DNA of 28,626 nucleotides from CAZTBB01 sp964611755. Lineage in GTDB: Bacteria > Pseudomonadota > Alphaproteobacteria > Micavibrionales > Micavibrionaceae. Under the pieces are notes generated by a model that saw only the letters and a list, made by a program, of their open reading frames with translations, did not search any database and was not told the DNA's origin. The stretch covers positions 1 to 28,626 of the forward strand of contig CAZTBB010000020.1 of NCBI GenBank assembly GCA_964611755.1, given 5' to 3'. Made by a program: the position numbers and the translations under genes. This document shows, piece after piece, positions 7,629-17,193 of this stretch (positions are counted from its first letter, which is position 1; each line of letters starts with the position of its first letter).

Positions 7629-8390
7629 ATGAGTGAACAGAAAAAAAACACCCCTGAAAACAATCCATATCTAGCAAGCAAACACATCATGGATATGGAG
7701 ATTGCCCGTATCAATGCTCAGTTTGATGATTTTGCAAAACGTGGTTTTGTGCCCTTATATTACTCGCTTTCCAAGCCTTCATTAGATGATCTGGATGATA
7801 TTACAGGTATTCAAATGCGCGGCTTCGCAAGAGCTAATCCTCGTATCTCTGAAGATGTAATTAAAGCCTCAGAAAGTAAAATCAGAGAACAATTAACACA
7901 AGAAATCAAAGCATCTCATGACCCTAACTCTTCTCGAGTGCTCATAAAAATTGAATCAACACACAACGATCATCCGCTTGGTTTTATTTCCATGGATTTC
8001 GATGGAAAAATTTTGCGCATTGATCGTATTTATGTTGACCAGGAACATCATGGGAAAAAAGTAGGTGTCATGCTCCTGCGTGAAGCTGTTAATCGAGTTC
8101 TGCATAATTATAAAGCTGGGGATTTGGATGAAGTCCGTAAATTAAAAATGCAAATCCATATATCCGATCAAAATGACTTTGCAATAGAGCGATATAAAAG
8201 AATGCAAGCAAAGCCAGTCACAAAGCAACATACCGAACTATTTGGCATCCCAGTTGTTAATCAAGTTCTTCAATGGGACGGGCTATTTATTTCATCCAAC
8301 TTGTTATTCATCAATAGACATTCGGACACAGAATCTGCTCCTGGTGAACTAGACCAGAGGGAAAGCAACACACCAAAATTAGAAAACTAA
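7629..8390 (+). CDS. GNAT-family N-acetyltransferase
   Basis: A 253-residue protein with a central GNAT fold that would transfer an acetyl group from acetyl-CoA to an unknown amine. The beta-4 strand and acetyl-CoA loop are clear: LRIDRIYVDQEHHGKKVGVM at about residues 129-148, with HHGKKVG as the pyrophosphate-binding Q/RxxGxG/A-type motif, followed by a helix. The N-terminal extension (about 50 residues) and the polar C-terminal tail after residue 225 are longer than in minimal GNAT proteins. The substrate cannot be read from sequence. The ribosome binding site is weak. The gene looks AT-rich compared with mdh. Its stop codon overlaps the stop of the convergent DUF2336 gene by four bases. 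Confidence 0.8.
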   Translation: MSEQKKNTPENNPYLASKHIMDMEIARINAQFDDFAKRGFVPLYYSLSKPSLDDLDDITGIQMRGFARANPRISEDVIKASESKIREQLTQEIKASHDPNSSRVLIKIESTHNDHPLGFISMDFDGKILRIDRIYVDQEHHGKKVGVMLLREAVNRVLHNYKAGDLDEVRKLKMQIHISDQNDFAIERYKRMQAKPVTKQHTELFGIPVVNQVLQWDGLFISSNLLFINRHSDTESAPGELDQRESNTPKLEN

Positions 8391-9733
8391 GAGATAACCG
8401 CTCGTTTATCATCTAGCCCCAAAAAATCCAGCTGCCAGATAATTTGCTCTTCACTCAACGGGTAATCTGTTCCACCGCGTGGATAAAGCAAATCTTTGGG
8501 GGCCACAAAAGCCAGTTCCTTTTGCAAAAGCAATGCTGCACGCATTGAAAGCCCAGCCTTCCAACAAATCGCAACTATCGATTTCGGCGCCTTAAGCTCG
8601 AATATCTTCTTAATGGTCTCAATATCGGTTTTGGCCAAATGGGCAATAGCACCATACACAAAAACACGATCACGCATGGCCACAGCATCTGATATTGTTT
8701 CCTCATTCAAACGGTTTTCCTTAATGGCTTTAGATAGCCTCTCTTCAACCGTTTCAAGGGATGTATCATCCTCTTCCGAAGCAAAATCTACACGGCGACG
8801 AAATACAGAGGCAATCTCCTCTGTCAATTCCTCATCGAAATCACCGCGGTTCATAAGAATATCCCGCACCGATGCGTCGACAAACTCCGCCAATGATTTT
8901 GCAATTTCCGAGGGAAGCTGCGCACGTGATGCAATTGGTTTATGCCATTCAGGATAGGTTTTGGCCTTTTCTACAATCGTATGGAGCGTATCAACAGATA
9001 TGAGTGCGCCCTCATTTTTCAAAAGTGATGTTCCCCCCGGCATATGATCTGATTCAATAACCGCATGGGAAATTTTTTCACTCACCTCCGGACGCTCGGC
9101 AATAGCTTCAACCGCCCAGCCTTCCGGGTGTGTTCTAAGAATATCCAACAAATCCTCATCGGATAAGGCCGCACAAAAACGCAAAACCGGCTCCGAGACT
9201 TCTCTCTCTACATCGCGTGCCAATTGAGAGGCCACCTTTGGCGGTGTGTGGGCATGATCCTTCAACGTTGCCGATAGGGCCACGCGGATTTTCAAAACCT
9301 CATCAAGAGCAAGCGTGCCCAAGGCCTGCACGGCATATGCATAAAGCTGGCTATGCTTGTCTTGAGAGAGATCAGGCAATAACCCCATAAGACGTTGAGC
9401 CAGAGACAAGCGCACATCCTTATCAGGGTCAGTGACAAGCACCTCGGCCGCCTGAACCGGCATAGATGCGTTTTCAATCACGGCCTGCCTTACGCGGGGG
9501 TCAGGATCTTGTTCGGCGAGATAATACAATATTTCTTTACGCGTTTCGGTGTCTTTGGCTAAATTCAGGCGCTTTTTAACATCAGCTGATTGTAAATCAT
9601 CATACGCATCCGTTTTTGCGCCCGCTTTTAGCGAGTTTTCAGCCGAAACCCCTTCTTTTTTGTTCGTTTTATTAGCTTTAGGGGGCGTTTTTTTCCCTTT
9701 GGAAGAAAATAGGCCCTTCATTAAATCAAACAT
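8387..9733 (-). CDS. DUF2336 (HEAT-repeat-like) protein
   Basis: This 448-residue protein matches the DUF2336 family, a group found mainly in alphaproteobacteria with helical HEAT-like repeats and no established biochemical role. Typical segments are DPDPRVRQAVIENASMPVQA (an early repeat), VLVTDPDKDVRLSLAQRL, and the later FVDASVRDILMNRGDFDEEL. A Lys-rich low-complexity linker follows the first residues (KGKKTPPKANKTNKK). The frame is open back to a GTG at 9781, but ATG 9733 (MFDLMKGLF) is a more natural start; neither has a strong Shine-Dalgarno sequence, and ATG 9721 is also possible. There is no signal peptide. It stands alone, convergent with the GNAT gene and followed by nothing co-oriented within the local region. 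Confidence 0.85.
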   Translation of the reverse strand: MFDLMKGLFSSKGKKTPPKANKTNKKEGVSAENSLKAGAKTDAYDDLQSADVKKRLNLAKDTETRKEILYYLAEQDPDPRVRQAVIENASMPVQAAEVLVTDPDKDVRLSLAQRLMGLLPDLSQDKHSQLYAYAVQALGTLALDEVLKIRVALSATLKDHAHTPPKVASQLARDVEREVSEPVLRFCAALSDEDLLDILRTHPEGWAVEAIAERPEVSEKISHAVIESDHMPGGTSLLKNEGALISVDTLHTIVEKAKTYPEWHKPIASRAQLPSEIAKSLAEFVDASVRDILMNRGDFDEELTEEIASVFRRRVDFASEEDDTSLETVEERLSKAIKENRLNEETISDAVAMRDRVFVYGAIAHLAKTDIETIKKIFELKAPKSIVAICWKAGLSMRAALLLQKELAFVAPKDLLYPRGGTDYPLSEEQIIWQLDFLGLDDKRAVIS

Positions 9734-9885
9734 TGCAAAAACCGTACCAAAGATCCAAGTCGTGTGACTTATTCGTACCACTATACGATTATGTCACAAG
9801 AACACTAAAAATACTTAAAAAAATCTCTATGTTGGGCACGTATCAGCAAGGCAAAATATTCCCATGCCTATGGCCAGGAAAAAGC

Positions 9886-10413
9886 TTATTTTTGGATTTT
9901 ATTCAATGCTTTACTGAAACCATCCAGGGATACGGCCACCCTGACCTGCTGGTTATTTCTTGCCCGCATGATAATATAAGCTTCCTTGCCTTTACGCATC
10001 ATATTCAAAACAGATTCAGGAAGAGAAATGACCGAATAACAGCCCGTTGCATCACAATATCTCACCTTAAATTTAAGCGGCTGATTATCATCAATAACCA
10101 TATTCACACCGGGCTCCAACAAAATACCCAACGGAAGAATCACAACACCATTTGCTGTCGTATTGCTGTCTTTAAACCCAATCACGAACTCAAGAAAACG
10201 CCGGCCTGTTTCTTGGGCAATAAGCTGTTGAACAATTTCGCATTCGCTCTCAATCGCATTACCCTGCTCATCGGCATTACACCGCATTTGCCAGGCTTCA
10301 ACCTTATCTTTTCCGCCTTCTTGCCCATTCACATTGCCGGAGTAAAAGAAAGCACCACTTGCGAGCATAACGACGGCCAATGCCCCCGCGACCACTAATT
10401 TAATATTCTTCAT
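9886..10413 (-). CDS. Invasion-associated locus B (IalB) family protein
   Basis: A 175-residue exported protein of the IalB family (PF06776), which is widespread in alphaproteobacteria and of unclear biochemical function outside Bartonella invasion. The N-terminus MKNIKLVVAGALAVVMLASG is a signal peptide or membrane anchor. The mature part has VEAWQMRC near its start, VVILPLGILLEPGVNMVID, and RYCDATGCY. Four cysteines (45, 58, 120, 125) could form disulphides in the periplasm. The frame extends 27 codons upstream, but ATG 10413 is chosen because the signal peptide starts there and AAAGG precedes it; ATG 10437 is the alternative. It lies downstream of the TetR-type gene with a 102-base gap, probably as a separate transcript. 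Confidence 0.87.
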   Translation of the reverse strand: MKNIKLVVAGALAVVMLASGAFFYSGNVNGQEGGKDKVEAWQMRCNADEQGNAIESECEIVQQLIAQETGRRFLEFVIGFKDSNTTANGVVILPLGILLEPGVNMVIDDNQPLKFKVRYCDATGCYSVISLPESVLNMMRKGKEAYIIMRARNNQQVRVAVSLDGFSKALNKIQK

Positions 10414-10515
10414 GATAAAAGCCTTTAATTCATTCATGCTGTGACAATAGACAGAGCGGTTTCCATGAGTCAATGGCATCCGAGAGGATCTCAAGTGATA
10501 GCCACAAAAATATCT

Positions 10516-11187
10516 CTATGGCTTGAGACAGGAATTGACAAGCTGCTCAATAATATTCTGGATTTTTTTGCGATGCTGTGCCCCCAAAGATGTCACCTTC
10601 AAGGTTCTCAAAAGACTCTCGCGGCTTGTAATAAACACCAAAACCTGCCCCCATATTGCATGACTGATTATCTTAGCATCATGGCTTTGAGGGCTGATCT
10701 CAAGGGCGGCCGCAACCAGATATTCAGATGTTTGTTGCAACGTCTTCATTTCTGATTCATAGAGAATATCAAATGCATCGGTCGGGTTGGCTTGCTCACG
10801 CATAATGATTTTAGACCATGCGCTGGCGTGATCCATTCCAATGAATAACTCCGCCATCTTACTTTTAGCCATCACACACAAAGCCCTGGCTCGCTCCGGA
10901 CTTAGATCTGCTCCACTGGTTTCGATTTCCTGATTGATGGACTGCATAACAGGCTGCGTCATGATACCGATTTGATCGGCAATGTGTTGTACAACGGCTT
11001 TATACAACCCCTCCTTGCCACCGAAATGATAGGGTATAGATGCAATATTGGCCTTTGCCTCTGCCGCCAGCATGCGGGTGCTCACCCCGTTTAAGCCATA
11101 CTCACCAAATAACAACAACCCGGCATGCAATAAGTCCTCCCGCGTATTGTCGCCGCGTTTCTTACTATGTTTACCGGCTTGCGTCAT
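10516..11187 (-). CDS. TetR-family transcriptional regulator, CecR-like
   Basis: A 223-residue regulator with an N-terminal TetR helix-turn-helix (about residues 13-67). It contains TREDLLHAGLLLFGEYGLNG, VSTRMLAAEAKANIASI with the recognition helix, and PYHFGGKEGLYKAVV. The C-terminal ligand domain resembles that of CecR/YbiH-type regulators. It is the last gene of the efflux operon: its ATG overlaps the TGA of the RND pump gene (ATGA, 4 bases), and GGAGG precedes it inside the pump gene. This placement implies it controls the same operon, most likely as an autorepressor relieved by a pump substrate. The palindrome at 17069-17080 is the candidate operator. The ligand is unknown. Confidence 0.92.
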   Translation of the reverse strand: MTQAGKHSKKRGDNTREDLLHAGLLLFGEYGLNGVSTRMLAAEAKANIASIPYHFGGKEGLYKAVVQHIADQIGIMTQPVMQSINQEIETSGADLSPERARALCVMAKSKMAELFIGMDHASAWSKIIMREQANPTDAFDILYESEMKTLQQTSEYLVAAALEISPQSHDAKIISHAIWGQVLVFITSRESLLRTLKVTSLGAQHRKKIQNIIEQLVNSCLKP

Positions 11188-14100
11188 TCTCCACCTCCCG
11201 AAGGCGATGCGCGCTCCTTATGCAATATATGCAGGGCCCTTTGTGGCAAATCTTTTATATCCTGAACCACAAGAACAAGACATGGCAGCAAGAATAGAAT
11301 GATCACTGTGGCAAACAAAATACCGGCCGCAAGTGAGATCACCATGGGGATCAAGAATTTTGCCTGCATGCTGGTTTCCATCAATATTGGCAACAGCCCC
11401 AAGCTGGTTGTCAGCGTTGTCAGGAAAATAGGACGGAAACGCCTAATAATCGCCTTCAAAGCTGCCTCTTGAATATGGGCGCCATCCGCATGTTGTTTAT
11501 TGAGGTAATCAACCAGCACAACACTGCCATTGACGACCACACCGGCCAGAGCCACAACACCAAACAGGGAGATAAAGGTCAGGTCTTGCCCGATAAAAAT
11601 ATGCCCCCAAATTGCCCCAACAACACCGAAGGGAATGGCCGCCATGATGACCAAAGGTTGAACATAGCTGCGGAGCTGCGCACCCAACAGGACATAAATT
11701 AACAATAGGGCCACGAGCATATTACGCCCAAGACTCGCCAGATCCTCGGCCTGTTCACGGCTTTCACCTTCAAAGCTGTAATTCAAGCCGGGATAGATGT
11801 TCTTCAGCTCAGGCAGAATGTCACGCGATAAAAGTTCTATAACTTCATTGGGTGTAACAACATCGTAATCCACATCACTGGTAACACTCACGACCTGTCG
11901 TCCATCGACCGTTTTAATCTGGGAATACCCCGTCTGCTCAGTGATCGTGGCCACGCTCGATAACGGCACTTGCGTATTATCAGGCAAGCGCACACGCATC
12001 TTCCGAAGAGCCGTCAAACTCTCGCGCTCGGCCTTTGTATAACGCACATATACAATAATTTCAGATCGTCCCCGCTGAAAACGCTGCGCCTCCAAACCAA
12101 AGAAAGCATAGCGCAATTGCTCCCCGAGCTGCGCAGGCGTCAACCCCGTTGCATAGCCCTCATCGCTGAGGGTGAAAACATATTCTGTCTTACCGGGCTC
12201 GAAGCTGTCTTGAACCTCTTTTGTGCCTTCTATGGCCTCAATTCTGCTTTTCAAATCATCGGCAGCCGCATTTAAAACGGCTTCATCCGGGTGCGATAAC
12301 TCCAATTCAACATCGGCCTCTTCTCCGATGGGCGAGCTTTGGAATTCAAGCTTATCAATCCCCGGAAGATCTTTTATCTTCTCACGGATCATTTGCTCAA
12401 TTTTCATTGAAGACACATCCCTGAAATCAGATGGTACAAGCTGGATTTTAACCTCTCCCAAGTGGGAGGCTATATTCTCAGACCCCGAGCTCACAGGGGA
12501 TCCACTACTTCCTCCTGTTTGGCCAATCATGACCGAGATGCTCTCAAAAACACTGTTATCGCCGTTATCGCCCAACTCCTCGCGAACGGCCAGAACGCCT
12601 CTCTCTATCTCGATCATTGTCTGCTTTGTTACATCATACGACGTACCTTGAGGCATCGTCAGGCCAATCACAACCTCGTTCCCCTCAATCGCCGGAAAGA
12701 AGATAAAGCGAACCATGCCCGAACTCACCAGTGATGCGGTAAAAATTGAAAATGCGACAAAGGCTGCCAAGCTGGCATAACGCCAATTCATCGCAAAACT
12801 CGCAACGGGTATGAGCACGTTTTCAGAAAAAGTCTCCAGGCCGCGGTTAAACACATCTCTGATCTGCGCGACAATGCCCACGCTCCATTTTTTGGGGTTG
12901 GATAAATGGGCCGGCAGAATAAAAAACGCCTCCAACAACGAAACAACCAAAATGGGAATAACCACAATCGGGATAACACTAATAATTTGTCCCATAACCC
13001 CTGTACTCATGGCCAAGGGGGCAAAAGCGGCGATGGTTGTCGAGACACCAATCATAACAGGCGAGAGAACATCATTAACGCCCTTGAGGACCGCATCCGG
13101 ATCATTGGGGTATTTTTTCTGGGCATTGAATATGCTCTCGCCCGTAACAATCGCATCATCCACGACAATCCCGAGAACAACAATCAAGGCAAACAGAGAG
13201 ATCATGTTTAAGCTGTAGCCAAAGAAATGGATGATCATCATACCGCCCAAAAACGACACCGGAATGGCAACACTGGTCCAAAATGCCAATTTCAGATCAA
13301 GAAATAACAGCAGCACCAGGAAAACCAGCATAAAGCCCAATATTGCGTTTCTCATCATTAAGCTAATGCGATCCACCAAATTCACGGTTTCGTCTTGCTG
13401 GAGTGTCAGGCTTAACCCGGATGGGATTTGCACAGTTGTCAGATACTTTTTGACTGCATTGGCAACCTCTAGCGTATCCTCGCTTTCACTTCGTTTGACA
13501 TCGATAAATGCCGCCGGCTTTCCATTAAAACGGCTCTCCAGATTGATATCCTCAAATCCGTCAACAACATCCGCCACATCGCCCAAACGAACGGTCGAGC
13601 CATCATCCATCGTGCGCAATACAATTTTTTCGAATTCCGGCCCCTCATAGCTGCGGTTTTGGATACGAAGTGATATATCCCCTCTATTGGTTTCGATTGT
13701 GCCTGCCGGAATATCAACCGAATAACGCGCCACCGCCTGTCCTATATCCTGTAATGTGAGGTCATAATCCCTCAATGTCTCTTCTGATACATCAATCGAG
13801 ATTTGATAATCTCTGATCCCTCTCAAACTGGTCAGGGCAACGCCGTCCAATTGGCGTAATTCATCCTCAATGGTTTCGGCCCAGTATTTCAAGGTCGTTT
13901 CTGGCGCATCGCCATACAAAGCCAAACTCATAACATTAGGCGTAATGCGCGCCTTAACAATTTTAGGGCGCTCCGCATCCTCGGGCGGAAAATCACTCAA
14001 GCTGTTAACGGCGGTCTCAACGTCGTTATACACGTCATCGGCATTGGTGAAGTCTTTTAACTCAACAGTAACCACACCGTATCCTTCGGTTGCGGTGGAA

Positions 14101-14378
14101 GAAATGCGCTTCACACCATCCGTACCGAGCAAGCTCTCCTCGACGCGGCTGGTAATGCCATCGGCAACCTCATAAGGCGTAGCGCCAGGATAAACAACAC
14201 TCACCGATATAATCCGTGGATCAATAGAGGGAAATGTCTCTGTGCGCATCTGGGAGATGGCAAATAATCCACCGACCACAAAAAGCAACATCAGAATGTT
14301 AGCTGCCACGTGATTATGCACAAACCAGCCAATGAGGCCCGATCCCGGTGATGCCTTGCTGTTATAATTTTTATTCAT
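11184..14378 (-). CDS. RND-family multidrug efflux pump, inner-membrane subunit
   Basis: A 1064-residue proton-driven exporter of the HAE-1/AcrB type. The first membrane helix (about residues 16-41) is followed by a large periplasmic porter loop, then a group of helices including IVVLGIVVDDAIVTGES. There the paired Asp407-Asp408 matches the proton-relay pair of AcrB. A second porter loop and a second set of helices follow (LLLIYVLLGAQLRSYVQPL, GVVALAGVVVNGSVVLVDYL). Length and topology are complete. It would take substrates from the periplasm or outer leaflet and pass them to the co-encoded adaptor and channel. It follows the adaptor gene after 20 bases and overlaps the regulator gene by four. 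Sequence does not reveal the substrate. Confidence 0.96.
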   Translation of the reverse strand: MNKNYNSKASPGSGLIGWFVHNHVAANILMLLFVVGGLFAISQMRTETFPSIDPRIISVSVVYPGATPYEVADGITSRVEESLLGTDGVKRISSTATEGYGVVTVELKDFTNADDVYNDVETAVNSLSDFPPEDAERPKIVKARITPNVMSLALYGDAPETTLKYWAETIEDELRQLDGVALTSLRGIRDYQISIDVSEETLRDYDLTLQDIGQAVARYSVDIPAGTIETNRGDISLRIQNRSYEGPEFEKIVLRTMDDGSTVRLGDVADVVDGFEDINLESRFNGKPAAFIDVKRSESEDTLEVANAVKKYLTTVQIPSGLSLTLQQDETVNLVDRISLMMRNAILGFMLVFLVLLLFLDLKLAFWTSVAIPVSFLGGMMIIHFFGYSLNMISLFALIVVLGIVVDDAIVTGESIFNAQKKYPNDPDAVLKGVNDVLSPVMIGVSTTIAAFAPLAMSTGVMGQIISVIPIVVIPILVVSLLEAFFILPAHLSNPKKWSVGIVAQIRDVFNRGLETFSENVLIPVASFAMNWRYASLAAFVAFSIFTASLVSSGMVRFIFFPAIEGNEVVIGLTMPQGTSYDVTKQTMIEIERGVLAVREELGDNGDNSVFESISVMIGQTGGSSGSPVSSGSENIASHLGEVKIQLVPSDFRDVSSMKIEQMIREKIKDLPGIDKLEFQSSPIGEEADVELELSHPDEAVLNAAADDLKSRIEAIEGTKEVQDSFEPGKTEYVFTLSDEGYATGLTPAQLGEQLRYAFFGLEAQRFQRGRSEIIVYVRYTKAERESLTALRKMRVRLPDNTQVPLSSVATITEQTGYSQIKTVDGRQVVSVTSDVDYDVVTPNEVIELLSRDILPELKNIYPGLNYSFEGESREQAEDLASLGRNMLVALLLIYVLLGAQLRSYVQPLVIMAAIPFGVVGAIWGHIFIGQDLTFISLFGVVALAGVVVNGSVVLVDYLNKQHADGAHIQEAALKAIIRRFRPIFLTTLTTSLGLLPILMETSMQAKFLIPMVISLAAGILFATVIILFLLPCLVLVVQDIKDLPQRALHILHKERASPSGGGE

Positions 14379-14398
14379 TTAAAAACCCCTCATCAGAC

Positions 14399-15574
14399 CT
14401 ATGGCTTACCCTGCAGGGTTTCATCAGATTTTCTAACATTCACAACCATGCCATCCGCAGGCCCCGACAACTTGCTTGTAATCACCTTTGAAAACACGAG
14501 ATCGTCCGCCTTAAAAACGACACGCTCATCATCGGAATGTAAGATATCCGGCTTAAAGTGAGAGAGCGTATTACCGCCATTAACCCCCCAGATATAGCCT
14601 CCCTTCTGCAAGGCCGATATAGGCACAGCATACGCTTGCTCGATAACGGGGCCCTTAATGAATACTTTGGCAAATGATCCGGGCAAGACATGCGCTAGAT
14701 CTCCGCATACACCGAAGGTCACATTGGCCAGACGTGTGCGGGTATCAAAGCTGGATGCCAATCGGTTGATACACCCCTTATATCTTTTGATCCGGCCATC
14801 CGTTTCAACCTCGACCATGATCGCATCCGGATCAACGTCTCCATTTTCATCAATTGACCCCGTAATCAACCAATCCAGCTCCTGTTTTTGCAATGATGCC
14901 TTGACCTCCAATCTGGCTTTATCAATGACTTGCCCGACAGATTGGCCGGCACTGACATAACTTCCAACCGAGATCTGACTGGACAGGACACGCCCATCGA
15001 ACGGCAATGTGAATGTTGTTCTCTGCAAATCCAGAATTGCATTATTGTATTGCGCCTCTGCAGCAATGAGGCCCAGCAGCGCCTCTTTGACTTGTGGCTC
15101 TCTAGCCACCAAAGGCGGCACGTCTTTGTTCAATCCATGCACTTGTTTCCATTCAGCCACCGCTGAATCACGGCGCGCCTCTTCTAACTTCAACGTGGTT
15201 TGAGCAGCAGCGACAAGGCCTTGAAGGCGATCAACCTCCAATTCAAAATCCTTTTTCACCACCTGAAAAAGAATATCGCCTTTCTTAAACTCCCCGCCTT
15301 CATAAAACGCAGGGCTTACATATTCAATGCGGCCGCTCACCTCTGGAACGACATCAATATCTGCATATGCCTCAATCACAGCCGTGGTATCGAATTCAAT
15401 ACGGTAATTTGTTTTTTCAAGCGGGACAGCATCAACAACCAACACGCGCTCGGCCGCGGTATTCGTGCTTGGTGGCTTCTTTTGGGCCTCCAATGCTTTT
15501 GATGCAATCAGCGATAGCACAATAAAAGCAACAACAGCAGCCAGCTGTATAAACCCTGCAACAGTTTTACTCAT
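14399..15574 (-). CDS. RND efflux periplasmic adaptor (membrane fusion protein)
   Basis: This 391-residue HlyD/AcrA-type adaptor joins the inner-membrane pump to the outer-membrane channel. It has an N-terminal membrane anchor (about residues 7-26) without a lipobox and a lipoyl-like half-motif VVPEVSGRIEYVSPAF (about 75-90). An alpha-helical hairpin with Ala/Glu-rich heptads (about 108-190, LVAAAQTTLKLEEARRD) follows. The second lipoyl half, FTLPFDGRVLSSQISVGSYV, and beta-barrel and membrane-proximal domains complete the protein. Its start codon lies inside the end of the outer-membrane channel gene, an eight-base overlap, indicating tight translational coupling. Confidence 0.93.
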   Translation of the reverse strand: MSKTVAGFIQLAAVVAFIVLSLIASKALEAQKKPPSTNTAAERVLVVDAVPLEKTNYRIEFDTTAVIEAYADIDVVPEVSGRIEYVSPAFYEGGEFKKGDILFQVVKKDFELEVDRLQGLVAAAQTTLKLEEARRDSAVAEWKQVHGLNKDVPPLVAREPQVKEALLGLIAAEAQYNNAILDLQRTTFTLPFDGRVLSSQISVGSYVSAGQSVGQVIDKARLEVKASLQKQELDWLITGSIDENGDVDPDAIMVEVETDGRIKRYKGCINRLASSFDTRTRLANVTFGVCGDLAHVLPGSFAKVFIKGPVIEQAYAVPISALQKGGYIWGVNGGNTLSHFKPDILHSDDERVVFKADDLVFSKVITSKLSGPADGMVVNVRKSDETLQGKP

Positions 15575-17012
15575 CCTTTATGTCTCCACATTGATTCATT
15601 ATTTGATTATCGGCGTTAGCCCAATCCCCACCCATAGCAAGGATTAGGGCCGTGCGCACACGCCATTTCTCTTGTTGTGCCTGCAACAAAGATTGCTCTT
15701 GCACATAGAGCCTTTGCTGCACATCCAGTAATTCTTGAAGGTCCGCAACACCCTTATCATAGCGGCGCTGAACTGATTTTTCTTCCTGCTTTAGCGCCTG
15801 AACTGATTTTTGACTATTACGCACTTGCTTATCCAATTCCTGATCGGCCTTAAGTGCCGTCTCCACCTCGCGAACAGCCTCCAACACAGCATGAGAGTAT
15901 TGGAAGGCGAGCTCCTTTGCTTCGGATTCCTGAAGATCGATATTGGCCCGAAGGGCACCACCTTCAAAAATCCGGCTTGTTATACTACCCAGAAATGATC
16001 CGGCCAATTGATCAGAGGAAAATAAATTGCTTGTGCCCGCCCCCGTAAAGCCAATCAACCCCGACAAAGTAATATTCGGGTAAATATCGGCCAGTGCCAC
16101 ACCGATATCCGCATTGGCAGCCATCAAACGAAATTCAGAGGCCAGCAAATCCGGCCTGCGATCCAAAAGATCAAGCGGCAAGCACGCAGGAACTGCAACG
16201 GGCTGGGCCATAAGGGGGAATGGATTGGTTAAAGCGCCCGTTGTTCCGGGAAGTTGCCCGAGCAAAACATCAAGCCGATATAATTGCTCATACAAAGCCT
16301 GCTCAAACCCGCTAACATCCACCATAGCCGCATTTAGAGCCTGCTCCGCTTTATGAAGGTCCGTTACCACAATGCCCTCAACACCCTTGTCATAGCGCCT
16401 TTTCACCAGATTATAAGCCAGTTGCCTGTTATGGACTATCTTCTCGGCAAGATCGAACTGGGCTTTATAGACGGCAATCGCCACACGGTTATTCAAAAGC
16501 TCCGCAATCAAACTATGCGCCAAAGCCATATGATCATATCGGCTAGCTTCATAACCGGCCTTGGCTGAAGCCACAGAATTTTGAACACGGCCAAATAAAT
16601 CGATTTCCCATGACGCACTTAAATCAGCCGCATAGGATGTTTGATACTGACGAGAGCTCTGGTTCGTAAAAACGGATGTCACAGGCGAAAAACTCCGGCC
16701 ACCGGACCCCTGAACGCCAAGACCGGGGTAATAATCCCCCGAAGCGATGCGTGCTCTATTTCTGGCCTGCACTACCCTTTCTCCGGCAGCCAGCAAATCC
16801 AGATTTTGCTCCATGAGCTGATCGACATACGCGCTCAATAGGGCATCATCAATATTGTCCCACCATCGATCCAGCGATACATCACTCACCCCATCCGCGA
16901 CATGCATGAAGTTATACGTCTCAAGCCCTGTAGGCGGGCGCTCGTAATGCGGCCCGAGCGCACAAGCCATCAGGGTAAAACTAGCCATAAATGTTAAAAC
17001 ATAGGTCTTCAT
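15567..17012 (-). CDS. Outer-membrane efflux lipoprotein (NodT/OprM family)
   Basis: A 481-residue TolC-like outer-membrane channel of the NodT subgroup and the first gene of the efflux operon. The signal peptide ends in a lipobox, LMAC with Cys17 as the lipidated residue, followed by the family-typical ALGPHYERPP. Two outer-membrane efflux repeats are visible, with the characteristic LDLLDRRPDLLASEFRLMAA segment, ADIYPNITLSGLIGFTG, and RRYDKGVADLQELLDVQQ near the end. An internal ten-residue step repeats KSVQ (LKQEEKSVQRR region), mirrored by a 14-base direct repeat in the DNA. ATG 17012 is preceded by AAAGG about 12 bases upstream. A promoter and palindrome lie 33-68 bases upstream. Confidence 0.94.
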   Translation of the reverse strand: MKTYVLTFMASFTLMACALGPHYERPPTGLETYNFMHVADGVSDVSLDRWWDNIDDALLSAYVDQLMEQNLDLLAAGERVVQARNRARIASGDYYPGLGVQGSGGRSFSPVTSVFTNQSSRQYQTSYAADLSASWEIDLFGRVQNSVASAKAGYEASRYDHMALAHSLIAELLNNRVAIAVYKAQFDLAEKIVHNRQLAYNLVKRRYDKGVEGIVVTDLHKAEQALNAAMVDVSGFEQALYEQLYRLDVLLGQLPGTTGALTNPFPLMAQPVAVPACLPLDLLDRRPDLLASEFRLMAANADIGVALADIYPNITLSGLIGFTGAGTSNLFSSDQLAGSFLGSITSRIFEGGALRANIDLQESEAKELAFQYSHAVLEAVREVETALKADQELDKQVRNSQKSVQALKQEEKSVQRRYDKGVADLQELLDVQQRLYVQEQSLLQAQQEKWRVRTALILAMGGDWANADNQIMNQCGDIKDE

Positions 17013-17044
17013 ACAAATAACTGCGCCTTTATTAAATTCATACG

Positions 17045-17072
17045 CATATAAGATACACTTAGATTAATTCAA
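17045..17072 (-). promoter_or_regulatory. Probable promoter of the efflux operon
   Basis: On the minus strand TTGAAT (17072-17067) is followed by a 16-base spacer and TATATG (17050-17045). Transcription would start about 25 bases before the channel gene's ATG. The -35 element lies partly inside the 12-bp palindrome at 17069-17080, the usual arrangement for a TetR-type repressor. Confidence 0.45.
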
Positions 17073-17080
17073 TCGATTGA
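17069..17080. promoter_or_regulatory. Candidate TetR-type operator (perfect palindrome)
   Basis: TCAATCGATTGA is a perfect 12-bp palindrome within a longer, imperfect inverted repeat (ATTAATTCAATCGATTGATT). It lies in the 181-base divergent region between the efflux operon and the pirin gene and overlaps the efflux operon's likely -35. The regulator encoded at the end of that operon is the obvious candidate to bind it. Control of the pirin side is also possible. Confidence 0.5.
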
Positions 17081-17193
17081 TTAAATTCTACAGCACTCTC
17101 GCCCCAACTTCAAGGAAAACCCCACAAAGATTACTGGATTATTTTATTCGAGGCTTTATATTGGGAACATATTTTTTACAAAAGGAGATAATC

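Noticed and set aside
9849..9885. Possible terminator after the IalB-family gene
   Set aside because: The only inverted repeats (CCAT...ATGG and TTCC...GGAA) are 4 bp and the T-run is poor, so it is not listed as a feature.
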